A stretch of 64,000 nucleotides of DNA, from NCBI GenBank assembly GCA_022495995.1, contig JAFEMH010000989.1, positions 124,001 through 188,000 of the forward strand, in the 5' to 3' direction. This stretch comes from Adenophora triphylla var. japonica. Lineage: Eukaryota; Streptophyta; Magnoliopsida; Asterales; Campanulaceae. Made by a program: the position numbers and the translations under genes. The notes beneath the pieces were generated by a model that worked only from the letters and a program-made list of their open reading frames with translations, ran no database searches and was not told where the DNA came from. Below, piece by piece: positions 10,601 to 21,034 of this stretch; within the stretch, counting starts at the first letter, position 1, and each line of letters begins with the position of its first letter.

Positions 10601-11100
10601 CATAATGACGACATGCCATTAACCTGGATTCACTCGAGACCTCCAAGATCCAAATATGCAACGTGGACCTTCCACTGCCTCACGACTCGCATTCCTCCCG
10701 CCATGAGGATGATGAAACTCATGAACTTCATCCCAGATCGGGGCTCGGCAAAAGGCCGCAAGGCCAACACCAAGTTATCGAAGTCAAGGACCACACCACG
10801 GTCCAGGCTTGGCTACGTGCCAACACCGCCGACATCAAGGAAGACAAGAGGCTCGCCCGCTCCAAGGCAGCAGCCCGCAGAAGGGGAACCTTCGACGGCA
10901 CACCCAACCTTCGACCTTACAGTTTTGACCTCGCTCATTACTTCACCAAGGGAACCGACAGAAGAACTGAGGGGACCGACAAGGGAACCGACAACAGAAC
11001 TGAGGGGACCGACAGCGGAACCGACATCAGAACTGAGGGGACCGACAGTGGAACTGATGAAGATGAGAAAGAAGCAGGATAGTCAACACCAAGACTACAG
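10601..11100 (+). pseudogene. G-patch region of element A polyprotein
   Basis: Aligns with the G-patch region of B (54140-55066): first 'NDDMPLTW' and 'ATWTF' pieces, then 'SGLGKRPQGQHQVIEV' at about 10740 (B has 'LGLGKHQQGTHKLIKV'). G-patch domains are glycine-rich nucleic-acid-binding modules found after protease in some retroelements. After it comes a Thr/Asp-rich repeat (about 10950-11070) with four to five copies of a 30-bp unit encoding 'RTEGTDSGTD'-type blocks. The frame ends at 11082. Frameshifts separate the pieces. Confidence 0.65.
10950..11070 (+). repeat. About 30-bp tandem repeat coding for a Thr/Asp-rich stretch
   Basis: The unit GGAACCGACA...GAACTGAGGGGACCGACA recurs with point changes and translates to Gly-Thr-Asp-rich blocks. 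It lies between the G-patch and RT regions; no counterpart is visible in B. Confidence 0.7.
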
Positions 11101-13020
11101 TAAAGAATGGAACAGCCTAGCACGGACCTCAAGCGTTTCGTAGGACTCAAAGCTAATCCGATAAGGGGAGCGTTCCTCGACATCACAGCCTCTACCTGAC
11201 CAACCGCCACCACACCAAAGATGAGTACACATTCAAGGGAATCCTGCACTTGGAGGAGCAACTCAAGGTACTCTCCATGGGAAACAAGTTGTTCGGATCG
11301 CCCGCCGAGGCCACATTCGAGACAAGAAATCCAAAGCGTAAGGAACCGTAATTCATAGAAAACGCTCTCAGTGGACCAAATCTACAGTAGTCCTGTTTGA
11401 AGAAGTCATGGAGTTGCCCAACTTGATCGATCGGGGCTCCGACAACAAAGATAATCGCCATGATAGGGACAGCAGGAGCCAAGCCTCTCGATCCCCGCAC
11501 CCTCATCAAGCATCCAAAGAATGCCACCGAAGAATTGGGTAACTTTCACCGGACCAAGGGCAAGCCAAAGTAATTGGAAGACAAGCCGGGCCCGCACCCA
11601 CATCTCCCTAAACCCGGTCTCAAACCCTCTCGAGCCGCCTCCTGTCGAGTCCAGCCCTTCCGAGTCATCCAACGGCCTTACGCCGGAGGACTATAATGTT
11701 GTAGCCAATCATGTATTCCCGTTCTTGTTTAATGAAAAGTCTCGACCTTTCTGAGTATCCTCTCATTGCCACTTTAACAACCGATAAGTTAACAAACAAC
11801 TTAAAAGACGTTAATAATTCAATTGATAAAGAAGCGTACACATTAAACGAACAATACATTAAAGAAGTTCTCGAGCGTGTAGTTGACCAAGAGGACAACC
11901 GGCCCAAGCCGCCGAAGAGGTTATGACCAAAGTGAACCCGGGGTCGCTGCAAGAGCCTAAAGAGACACAAGTGGGCGCTTCTTCGCCGATGCGCAAAAGA
12001 AGCCCCGATAAGCCTCCTCCGGAGTATGTTGACGTGTTCGCCTCGGTCATACCAGACATGCCAGACTCGATCCCTCAATCGTGGAGCACGTAATTCCCCC
12101 GGATCCCGAATCCAAGCCTCGCTGCGTAAGCCGCGCAAGATCAAGCCAGAGTGGTCCTTGCAAGTTAAAGAAGAAATTGAGAAAATGCTCCGAGTTGGTT
12201 TCATCGTGAGTGATTGAGTACCCGACTTGGCTCTCCAACATCGTGACGGTCACCAAGGCCAACGGAAAGGTCGATGTCGCGTAGATTTCCGGGATCTCAA
12301 CAAGGCCACCCTAAAGATGATTTCCCACCGCCTAACATCGACATGCCGGTCGACACCACGGCAAATTTCGAAGTAAAGTCCTTCGTGGACGGGTTCGCCG
12401 GATACAACTGCATCAAGATGTCCGAGGAGGATCGTGCCAAGATCGCCTTCACCACTCCACGGGGACATACTGTTACACCTGGCCATGCCGTTCGGTCTAA
12501 AGAACGCCGGGCTACTTACTACTGGCCGCAATGTACTCTCTTCCATGACATGATACACAAAGAAATCGAAGTATATGTCGACGACATGATCATCCACTCC
12601 AAGGGATCGACATGCAAAGACATGACAGATCTCGAGGAAGTTCTTCAAACGTACTCGTAAAACACTCCATGAGGTTGAACCCGGCAAAGTGCACCTTCGG
12701 CGTCAAGCGCGGCAAGGTACCGGGGTACATGGTTACGTAAAGAGGTATCGAAGCCGATCCTGTGAAAATCAAGGCCATCATCGACATGAAGCCGCCTCAA
12801 ACCCCGACAGTAAAGAGCTTCATGGGAAGACTTCAAGCACATCGCCGCTTCATCAACCGCTGACATCTCTCTCGCGAGCCCATGTTCAAACCGATGAAAA
12901 AGAATGCCGACATCAAATGGGACTCCGAGTGCCAAACAGCCTTTCGAGAAGATCAAGACCTACTTGGTTAATCCCCCAATGTGCCCGCCACATGAAGACA
13001 AGCCACTACTCCCGTATCCG
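11101..13020 (+). pseudogene. Reverse transcriptase of element A
   Basis: RNA-dependent DNA polymerase, fragmented. After a linker, the entry motif 'LSEYPLIA' lies at about 11745-11770. The palm and fingers are recognisable as 'KIKPEWSLQVKEEIEKMLRV' (about 12140-12200), 'NIVTVTKANGKV' with 'DFRDLNKAT' (12240-12310), and the catalytic box 'VYVDDMIIHS' with YVDD at 12574-12585. The thumb/connection follows: 'ADPVKIKAI', 'FMGRLQAHRRFI', then 'PPHEDKPLLPYP' near 12990. At least five frame changes and several stops occur. This whole block, through most of integrase, is absent from B. Confidence 0.85.
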
Positions 13021-13990
13021 ACAAAATGTACACGTCAATCGGAGCAATGTCGGCACAAGAACAGAAAGATTCCAAGGTTGAGCATGCAATCTACTTCGTA
13101 GCCGAAAGCTTCAAGGAAGTGAACTCACTACTCAAAGATCGTGAGAAAACTTGTACCGCCTTGGTATGGGTAGTCGGGAACCGAAACACTACATGCGCCG
13201 CATTCGCTCCCGGTCTCCAAAGTGGACCCCGTCCGATATCTCTTTGACAAGCCATCCTCGTCAATGCGGCTAGCCAAGTGGTCATTCTTCCCGGGCCGAG
13301 TTCGACATCAAGTACATGGTCGAAAATCAACAAAGGGCGTAGTAATGGCGCATCAACTTGCCGACTTCCCGAGCAATGAACCTAAGGGTCCCGATCCGCA
13401 ATTTCCTGACGATGGAATCTTTTCACTTGACAAACGCAAACCGCCGGCAACTCTTCTTCGATGGGGCAGCCAACAAGAAGGGGAATGGCATTGGAATGCT
13501 CCTTGTCGATCCCAAGGACGAGCATACTCCCATAGCCATCAAGCCGAATTTTGAAGCAACCAACAATGCAAACAGAATACGAAGCCTCGTGCAGCAGGTT
13601 TGGAAGCCGCCTCGAGCGCAACATCTTAGAGCCGGATGTATATGGAGACTCAAAGATTGATCATCAATCAAGTATCCAACAAATGGAAGACGGTAGATTC
13701 CGGCCTTCGAAGTACCACGCGTACATGGAGGAGCTCATTGCTCGCTCAAGGACATCTCTTTTCACTATTTGCCAAGAGACAGAAACCGCTTCGCGCACGC
13801 CCGGCAACCCTCGCCTCTTGTCGAAATTCCCGAAGGGAAAGCAAGAAACCCTCGTAATAGGCAGACGGGAAACACCCGCCTATTGCCGTGAGATCGAAAA
13901 AGAAAAAGAAACGATCGACGAACCCCGGTACAATCAAATTTACCAAGCACTCTCCAAAACGGAGAAGCTTCCTTCACAAGTGAAGATGGA
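13021..13990 (+). pseudogene. RNase H region of element A
   Basis: Degrades RNA in RNA-DNA hybrids during reverse transcription. 'LFFDGAANKKGNGIGMLL' at about 13455-13510 holds the first catalytic Asp; further downstream are 'IKPNFEATNNAN' and 'VYGDSK' (about 13637-13655), then 'YHAYMEELIA' and an Arg/Phe-rich stretch typical of the end of this domain in Tat elements. The pieces are in different frames, so the enzyme is dead. Confidence 0.8.
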
Positions 13991-14049
13991 AAATACAAAG
14001 AAGGGATCAAAGCCAAAAACATGATGGCATTAAAACGCCCGGCATCCCA

Positions 14050-15188
14050 TTTCGTCATTCCTGGGGTATGTTATACAAGAAGCGCCACCAAGGGCCACTC
14101 CTTCGTGTAAACAAAGAAAAAGCCGCCGAGCTAATGAACGAAGTTCACAACGGAACCCGCGGTCCGCACATGAACGCCCGAGCATTGACACGCATCATTC
14201 TCCGTATGGGATACTATTGGATATCAATGGAAACAGATCGCATCCAGCTTCGTCCGAAGCCGCGACAAATGTCAACGGTTCTCCAACCTCAATCACATCC
14301 CTCCTCATGAACTCTATTGCATGACTACGCCACGGCCTTTCGCCACATGGGGAATCGACGTCATCGGCAAGATCACTCCTCCAGGGAGCAATGGTCACGA
14401 GTTCATTTTAGTCGCCGACTACTTCACCAAATGGATAGAAGCCAGATCGTACAAGGTACTGAATTCTAAGAAGGTGGCCGAGTTCATCCGAGAGAACATC
14501 ATGTGCCGATACGGAGTGCCCAACGAGATCATCTCCGACAATGGGACCCACTTCGAAGGAGATTGTGACCAACTACCGACCGAATTCGTAGTCACACGTC
14601 ACAAGTCTTCTCCTTACGTACCACAAACCAATGGTGCAAGAGAGGCACCAACAAGACTCTCGCCATGATAATCGAAAGATGACCACCGCAGGTCGGGACC
14701 GGCCCGAAAAGCTACATCTAGCCCTCCGGGGATACCGAACATCGCCGAACCGCCACAGGGAGACTCCGTTCGCACTTACCTACGGAATGGAAGCGATGTT
14801 ACCCGTGGAATTAGAAATTCCATCCCTCCGAGTCCTCTTGGAAAACGGGATCAATGAAGTCGAATGGCTACGCAGCCGTCACGACGAACTTGCTCTACTC
14901 GACGAGCGCAGATTGAAAGCCATGGAACACACTCGAGCCTACCAGAGCGTAATGGCACGAGCATTCGACAAGAAAGTCAAGATCCGAGACATCTTAGAAG
15001 GCGACTTGGTGCTAAAGGAATAGCCTCCTACGCCGACCAATCCCCTCGGAAAGTGGGAGCCTACCTGGATAGGACCGTTCGTGGTACAAAGAATCTTCTC
15101 CTGAGGAGCCATGAAGCTAGCAGACTTGGACGGAAACCCTTTCGTTAACCCCGTGAACGGAAGCAAGCTCCGCAGATACTTCGTTTGA
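14050..15188 (+). pseudogene. Integrase of element A
   Basis: Inserts the cDNA into host DNA. The zinc-binding N-terminal part is seen at 14068-14310 ('ELMNEVHNGTRGPHMNARAL'). The catalytic core (14321-14668) has 'WGIDVIGK', 'ISDNGTHFEG' and 'YVPQTNGARE' as the D, D and E regions. The C-terminal part runs from 'FALTYGMEAMLPVELEIPSL' (about 14770) to 'VNGSKL' and a stop at 15186-15188, with an in-frame TAG at 15021-15023. No chromodomain is visible, consistent with Tat rather than chromovirus. Confidence 0.85.
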
Positions 15189-15640
15189 GGAAGAGCACGA
15201 GTCAACTCACCTTCCCCATACACCGTCCCTCGCAAATTAAAGTGCTAAAAGAGTAATACCCAACCGGATACATTCCCGCTAATGATCCAGGTAAAAACAG
15301 TGGTCGCACTTCTTTTGTCTTTGTTTTTCTCAAATTCACCTAAAGTGTCGAACTACGGTGACTCGAGCCCCTTAGTCCAATTGTAAAAGGGGAACGTAGG
15401 CAGCCATCTTTGGTTCGGTCTAAAAAAAAAAAAAAAATACAATAAGCATCAATTGCTTCGTGTTTCGAAAAACTCTTTTCATTTAACCTACAAATTCATA
15501 ACGGTTAAAACATTCTTTGATGAGTTCAAGCACGGTCAACTCTTGACTCGCTACACGCTAGCAAAACTACAATAAAACATTAATCAATTAATGTGTCTCG
15601 CAATGACAATGGGTGGATACTCCGGACAAAGAAGGTCAAC
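15189..15640. other. Spacer between integrase and the antisense ORF of A, with a conserved hairpin and a poly-A run
   Basis: Noncoding. On the minus strand 15400-15353 forms an inverted repeat with outer arms CTACG/CGTAG around an inner CCCC...GGGG stem; B has the same element at 53395-53433 plus three more copies. An A-run of about 16 bases lies at 15424-15439. 15519-15600 matches 1030-1111 in inverted orientation. Confidence 0.65.
15353..15400 (-). ncRNA. Conserved nested hairpin between pol and antisense genes (A copy)
   Basis: Outer arms CTACG / CGTAG; inner arms CCCC (or CCCCTT) and AAGGGG with a longer loop. The surrounding text 'GGCTGCCTACGTTCCC' and 'CGTAGTTCGAC' is shared with B, while the inner arms differ and still pair. 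I call it a candidate RNA structure only; transcription is not shown. Confidence 0.4.
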
Positions 15641-17215
15641 CTAGTTTCCCGTACTAGGTCCTTCATCCTTCTTCCCCTTCCCTTTTCCCCCGGCGAGTGT
15701 TCTTCACCTTCGCAGAAATATTCCGTAGGCCTTCTACCCGGCTCAGTGGACCCTTCCCGACGCCTCCGTCAAGCCTCGCGGCCGTCAACACAGCTCCTTT
15801 CTCTAGCTCGTCTCGAGCCGCCTCGCTTCGAGCCATCATCATAGTGCTTTGATTGGCCTCCCGATCGCACTTGCCACATAATCGCCCATGGCATCGCCAA
15901 GCACGATTCCTGTGGTTAGCTCCTCGCTTCGTCTCTCCTCAAGGTCGAGCCGTCTGTGTGATCAAGCACCCAACACCTCACTCCGTCTCCACAAGATAGC
16001 CATCTCGTGTCTCCCCCATACACTCTTCGTACTCGCCTCGTATATCAAGGCCGACGTAACAATGCCCTCTCTCCGCGAAAGAGAACCCCGGGCAGAAAGG
16101 ACGTATATTGCCACCACCGGTGATCGCAATAGCGTCGAAGGATCCTCCATCCGCAGAGATCCCACCTCAAAGGTAGCAAGATAACTCGATCGCCGCTGGC
16201 ACCCGCTCCACCCATACCGCCGCAGTAACCAATGATGGAATATAGAAAGACGCCCGAGACAGCCCCGCACTCGACGATCAATAGACCCTCCCGAGCGGTC
16301 CCGCAAGTCTCAGAATCTCCAATGGGGAACCCACCATCGCAAGTGATGCGTGCAAAGTCCGGCCATCCGTAGCTCCACTCACCGATTGCCTCCTATCACC
16401 GTGAGGACGCCGCGAGAAAGACCAAGCGTCACAGACATTGGCACCTCGTGCATCATCTCGCAGCCTCTCCTCAACCACATGGTCGCATAGCGGGACTCCC
16501 TCCCCACATGTATCGGCACGGCCGCCATCCGGCCTATGCCCAGAACGTCTCGCCCAAGACCAATGGCACGATGTCTCCTCCACTCCGCAAGATCGCTCAC
16601 TGGTCCAAGACACCGTGATGGCACACACCTGCAGACGTGAATGTGAACAGAGTAGCAATCGCGCACAGAGCAAACGCGCCCCACGAAAAGACGCTCCTCG
16701 CTCCGGCAAATCTCTGGGCAAAGCCCCGAAATGTCAACGTAATCGGTATCCCGTACCAAAGATCCCGTATGCTTCTCCAAATGAGATACCCAACAAAGAC
16801 ACTAGCTTCTCAACAAAGGGCCATGCCACCAAAGATACGGAAGAACTAGTTGTTCCGTCTCAGTCCTCCTGCACGGCCCGAAAATCTTCAAACGTAGGAG
16901 TGACTTCGTTGTACGAAAAGCCGTACACGTTCCTCCGTACGTCCCGTAACCGAGACGCGGCTCTCAAAAGATCCCAATCCGGCATGAGCTCCTTCAAAGC
17001 CCAAACAGATTTAATCCCGTAATGCCTTCGAAAACCTTTTGTTCTCGCCTCGTGTGGTTCCGTACCCACGACCGAAAGTTGTCCAAATATCGCTCTTGCA
17101 TCCGAGACGATAACTTGGGAAAGGGAGCCATGTCGAAGGTGAAGAAAACCTTAAGAAAGGGAAAAGAATTCAGCCGATGAGCAAAACAATGCGTTAGCTT
17201 CTTAAACAATTGCAA
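15640..17215 (-). pseudogene. DUF7745-like antisense ORF of element A (decayed)
   Basis: Antisense to gag-pol and between integrase and the 3' LTR, as in B. The minus frames give, in order, 'SVWALKELMPDWDLLRA' and 'FSYNEVTPTFEDFRA' near 16950-17020 (B: 'LWSLKELVPDYDLLRA', 'FSYNEVVPTVEEFRA'), 'GLGRDVLGIGRMA' near 16540, and a basic tail rich in Lys/Arg near 15680. At least four frameshifts break it. Function unknown; the 'NEVTPT-E-F-A' motif resembles the plant mobile domain, suggesting distant kinship of the two antisense proteins. Confidence 0.75.
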
Positions 17216-17610
17216 AGCCGAAACCGCAATTTAAAGAATCTCGAAATTCAATTCTAGTCCTACGGACTCCCTCTGCAGCTGACTTGGTCAACTCGCAGCC
17301 TACCGCCCTAAAGTTGGAAACATTTCCAAACCATGCCCGTTCACTCTTATGAAATCTCGCGTGCTCGCCCATGATTTCATTCAACCAATGTCAATATCCC
17401 TTCCGCCCGGCTCGTGCAACAAGGCAAATAATTAAAAATTAGTGCATACATGCTTAATTTTTGACCCGTTCAATTTTTAATGCATTTCTCCTTTTTATTT
17501 ATTTTTGATTAACCTATTTGCTTATTTGCCAAAAATAATGTAAGGTGATCACGTAATAAATATGCGAAGTATGTGTTCCCGCCCCACGGGCGCCTTTTTG
17601 CAAATACATT
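17216..17610. other. Spacer between the two antisense ORFs of A
   Basis: AT-rich, no ORF. At 17401-17414 TTCCGCCCGGCTCG could be a degenerate copy of A's palindrome: on the minus strand it reads GCACGAGCCGGGCGGAA, near the LTR context GCAGTAGGAGTCCGGCCGGACTT. B has its palindrome at the equivalent place (51525). Confidence 0.35.
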
Positions 17611-18075
17611 TCAAATCAAAATTTGTTCCCGACAAATACATGCATTTTGTCTAAACAAAATAGTAAAGAAAGAAAGCAAGAAAAGGGGACTACTCGAGTC
17701 CCGCTCGTCATCCGTACACTCGACGCACCGCTCCGCCGCCGCCGGATCCGTCGCAAACAGAACTCGCCGAACTCCTCCACTGAATAGGCGAAGGGCCTCC
17801 TGAGTACGCGAACTCGAGGACTCCCCTCTCGCGCCCGAGTGCGCAGAAGAAGGAGCTCCAAATCCACTGCCGTTCCGCCCGCGAACCGGCCGAACCCCGT
17901 GTGAAGTCCTCCCCACCGCCCGTGGAGCAAAGTAATCCCTCGGCCTAGGCGGCCCCCGATCACGGACGTCCACGCTCCTCCGGGAACTGCACCGCATGAA
18001 CTCCACGAGTCTCCTAGCGTAGGCGGACCACCCGTCCACCAGCCTCATGGCGTCATTATACGTACGGCCAGACAC
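17611..18075 (-). pseudogene. Plant mobile domain antisense gene of A, last exon (exon 4)
   Basis: Follows a canonical acceptor (TTCGCAG on the minus strand) and starts 'VSGRTYNDAMRLVDGWSAYA'. It aligns with B exon 4 (50740-51234) in position, phase 0 and length (465 against 495 bp) with only modest residue identity. The remainder is Arg/Ser-rich. The end at 17611 is a stop in the same frame but the last 100 bp are low complexity, so the true end is uncertain. Confidence 0.5.
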
Positions 18076-18176
18076 CTGCGAACCAGGAAAATCATCGGAA
18101 GACAAGCAGAAAGTACAGATGCAACATTTGCAGAATACTACTATCAAATGCAGAAAATAAAAAAAAAGGTGCTCAC
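18076..18176 (-). other. Predicted intron of the A antisense gene (101 bp)
   Basis: Minus strand: donor GTGAGCACC, T-rich body, acceptor TTCGCAG. Phase 0 on both sides. It is at the same position as the 92-bp intron of B (50648-50739). Confidence 0.6.
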
Positions 18177-18319
18177 CGAAGCATTGGGGTCCGCCCTGTA
18201 TCGTGGTCTCGGCTCAGCCTACGCGAACCATCCAGCCCCTCGTACGCTAGCCTAGCTCGCGGGACCGGAAAATCTCGAGGACCTCCAGGGACCTCGCCCT
18301 CTCTATGCTGCACCTGCGG
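18177..18319 (-). pseudogene. Plant mobile domain antisense gene of A, remaining part of exon 3
   Basis: Minus strand begins 'PQVQHREGE', corresponding to 'IPQVLERERG' near 50500 in B exon 3, and runs to the donor at 18176. Its upstream end is interrupted at 18319/18320 by the E array. The matching exon 2 resumes at 34306, but about 0.7-0.8 kb of the B-equivalent sequence is missing. Confidence 0.55.
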
Positions 18320-19235
18320 TGTAACGACCCCAACCCTAGGCACTAATTTTAAATATTATATTATATCCTTTTAATATTTATGTTAGCTTTATGTGTTCAA
18401 TTTTGTCTTTAAATTCTTAATTTAAGATAAATTGGGTGAGAAGTAAATTTAGGATCTTTTAAAAATACATTAGATATTAAATAAGAACTTTGGGGAATAA
18501 TAAAAATAGAAAATAGATAAGTAGTAAGAGGAGGTTAAAATGGGTAGAATAAATAATTAGGGGGAAGTGTTATATTAATTTGGGTGAAAGCCTTTAGTTT
18601 TTAGATATTTGTGGGGGGGCCAAAGTCTTACTCCTTCTAGACACTCCAAGTGTCACCTCCCCTTACCCTCCCCTCTTTTACCCCCCTTACTCTTACTCCC
18701 TTATCCCTCCTTCATTCATTCTACTTCTTCCTAGAGAAAGCTTAGAACTCCATTGAAGCTCCCTTTTTCCCAAGCTTTGAAGCCAAGCCATTTCTCCACC
18801 AAATTCAAGTCTAAGGGTATTTTTGAAGTTGGGTCATCTAGGAGAAACAAGCAAGTTAGAAAGATCAATCTCCCATTTCAAAACCCTAAGGTGAGTTGTT
18901 ATGATTCCCTTCTTCTATTTGTTCATAAGTTCTTTGATTATTGTTCTTGGCCTTGTGATGTTGATTTCTTGTTTGAAAACCTAAATGGGAGTTGAATGGT
19001 TAGAAAATGACATTTGGTGAAGTTAGGGTTCAATGAAGATGATCTAAAAGGTTTGAAATGGGTAGAAATTGTAGTGATAAATAATCTAGGGTTACTTGGT
19101 TTTGGAGTTTACATGTTTGTATGGGACTTGGAAAGATTGAAGTATCCTTTGGTGCTCTTGAATTAAGCTTTGTTAGAAGGAATGGAAACCTAGGCTTCAA
19201 TGGGTAAAAATCTGGAAATGGGCTGGAGGAGGCTT

Positions 19236-19411
19236 GGGCAGTCGCCCATGGGGGCTTGGGCGGCCGCCCATCATGGCAGGAATTCACTTTGGCTTTAAAA
19301 CCCACTTGGGCGGTCGCCCAAGTGGTGAGGGCGGTCGCCCATAGTGGCAGAAACAATAATTGCCTTTGAAGTCCACTTGGGCGGTCGCCCAAGTGGTTAG
19401 GGCGGTCGCCC
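19236..19411. promoter_or_regulatory. Cluster of six GGGCGGTCGCCC palindromes in the E LTR
   Basis: Copies at 19236 (one mismatch), 19258 (GGGCGGCCGCCC), 19308, 19329, 19379 and 19400, each 12 bp. They form three pairs, members 21-22 bp apart, and the pairs repeat every 71 bp. At 19308 and 19379 the symmetry extends to CACTTGGGCG / CGCCCAAGTG arms. The same cluster occurs in the other LTRs (about 24961-25140 and 30701-30882). A TATA-like TTATAAAT lies 60 bp downstream at 19472; whether it is used is unknown. Confidence 0.7.
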
Positions 19412-19810
19412 AAGACCCCTGAACCAGTTTTGAATTTTGAATTAGAATTGTTTAGTCAGTTTGTTGTCCTCTTATAAATGGTGACACCCAACCAATATAA
19501 ATTAGTAGAACCTAATCAACCCAGATACGAATTGATCCTCTTTAACCTGAGTTAGAGTAGGATACCTTGGCTTGGCCATGACGTCTTATTTGGTCGAAAT
19601 GGAATTGTGGGAGCAGTTAAATATTGTTCGGAAAGTGGTCCAAACTTGGGAAGTAGGTCTTGCACTTTTATTAAGATTATTTAAGGTTGGGTAATGACTT
19701 CGTAGGATTGGATTATAGTATTTGGTGACTTTACTTGTTCCCATATCCTTGGTAGTTAGCTTGAATAATGTTAAAAACTATAGGTTACACTATTTTGTTA
19801 CATGTATATT

Positions 19811-19915
19811 GTATCCCAATTGTGGATTATCTGGCATGTTGATTTCATTGTATCCCAATTGTGGATTATCTGGCATGTTGATTTCATTGTATCCCGGTGT
19901 GGATTATGTGGTTAT
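19811..19915 (+). repeat. 39-bp tandem repeat in the E LTR
   Basis: GTATCCCAATTGTGG-type units begin at 19811, 19850 and 19889 (the last partial). Repeated identically in the other two LTRs at about 25539 and 31279. Confidence 0.8.
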
Positions 19916-20977
19916 ATTGTTACCTTAATTGAACTCATATTCATTGGTGATGTTATGCATAGTGTATATAATGGTTGTTGCACTATGGTATTGATTGGCA
20001 TGAGCATACATTACCATGTTGATATATGATTATCCCTTTTTGTGGATTTATTTCAAGTATCTATTATGTGCTTGAACGTGTTTATGTTCGGGTGGGTATG
20101 ATGGAAGTCAATCAATTATTGATTTGTTCTATAAGTGATTGAAGGTTCATCATACCGGTGACCCTTCCCCTCTCTGTGGCCACAGAGTGGGGCTGTGCAA
20201 GCTACTGTATTGAGAAATAAGGAGCCTTTACATACCGCTGCGATTGGTGTACGGTGGAATGCTCGTATGAAGCTAAGCTTTACAAAGAGCGATGATAGTA
20301 TGTGATACTCTAATTTAAGGGTCATATATGTATCCTATTTTCTTATATGGATCTGGGGTATGAGACCTATAAGCGGTGAATGTGCATGGGGGCAATTCAC
20401 CAAAGAGTGGAGTTTTACTCCCATGTTGTACGACTTATTGTTCAGACGGGAAAGGTAAAATGAGGTAACGTAAGGTGTTTACCGCTTTAATAATGTGCTA
20501 TGTGAAACCATGCTATATGTTGCATCTTACTTGGCATATTGCTGCATTCATAATAGCTTGCTGAGATTTATTCTCACCCCTCTCCCTTTAATGTTTTAGA
20601 TCCCGAGACAGTGACCCGAACCAAATGAGGCGGGGATATCACTGTGGACTTTTGCTTTTGGGGCTTGTCAGGTTAAGTATAGGAGTTGGTTATTAGGAGT
20701 ATCTACTAAGTATTCCACTTTTATATTTGTATGGAAACCACTTTTGTTAAACAATGTTAATCAGGGCTTTTGTGTAATTAATCAGATTTCGGTTTATATA
20801 AGTTGTGGTTGGATTTACTCTAAGTAGAGATATTATCAATTGATTTTTATTTGGAAGTTTGAAAAGTGGTTTTCTTTTAAAGGCAAATAAATGTTTTAAA
20901 AAGTAAGATGGTTTTTCTTAGATTGAGCCTCTCCAGCTCGGGACACGCGTTAGGTTTCGGGTTGGGGTGCTCACAGT

Positions 20978-20989
20978 TGGTATCAGAGC
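20978..20989 (+). promoter_or_regulatory. Primer binding site, E unit 1
   Basis: TGGTATCAGAGC, the initiator tRNA-Met complement, two bases after the LTR end. Equivalent sites are at 26715-26726 and 32453-32464. Confidence 0.9.
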
Positions 20990-21034
20990 TTAGTTTAGAG
21001 GTCAAGGGTAGATGTCTAAACTAAGGGGGAATGT

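Larger units (their letters stand above)
18891..20599 (+). other. Candidate leader intron inside the E LTR
   Basis: Donor CTAAG|GTGAGTTG at 18891 follows a plausible leader exon, and a pyrimidine-rich tract before TTTTAG at 20593-20599 is a good acceptor. Removing it would bring the leader close to the primer site and gag. The same signals recur in the other two LTRs. No RNA evidence; a promoter further upstream than the TTATAAAT at 19472 would be needed. Confidence 0.35.
18320..20975 (+). repeat. E array, first LTR (2,656 bp)
   Basis: TG...CA ends. It contains a pyrimidine-rich stretch (18640-18730), a candidate leader exon and splice donor (18891), a cluster of six CpG palindromes (19236-19411), a 39-bp tandem repeat (19811-19915) and a candidate splice acceptor (20598-20599). 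Short ORFs such as 18753-18995 recur in all three LTRs; I do not treat them as genes. Confidence 0.92.

Noticed and set aside
18753..18995. 80-codon ORF in each E LTR (also near 24479 and 30221)
   Set aside because: Identical in all three copies because the LTRs are recent duplicates, it crosses a good splice donor, and no domain is recognised. At most a leader ORF.
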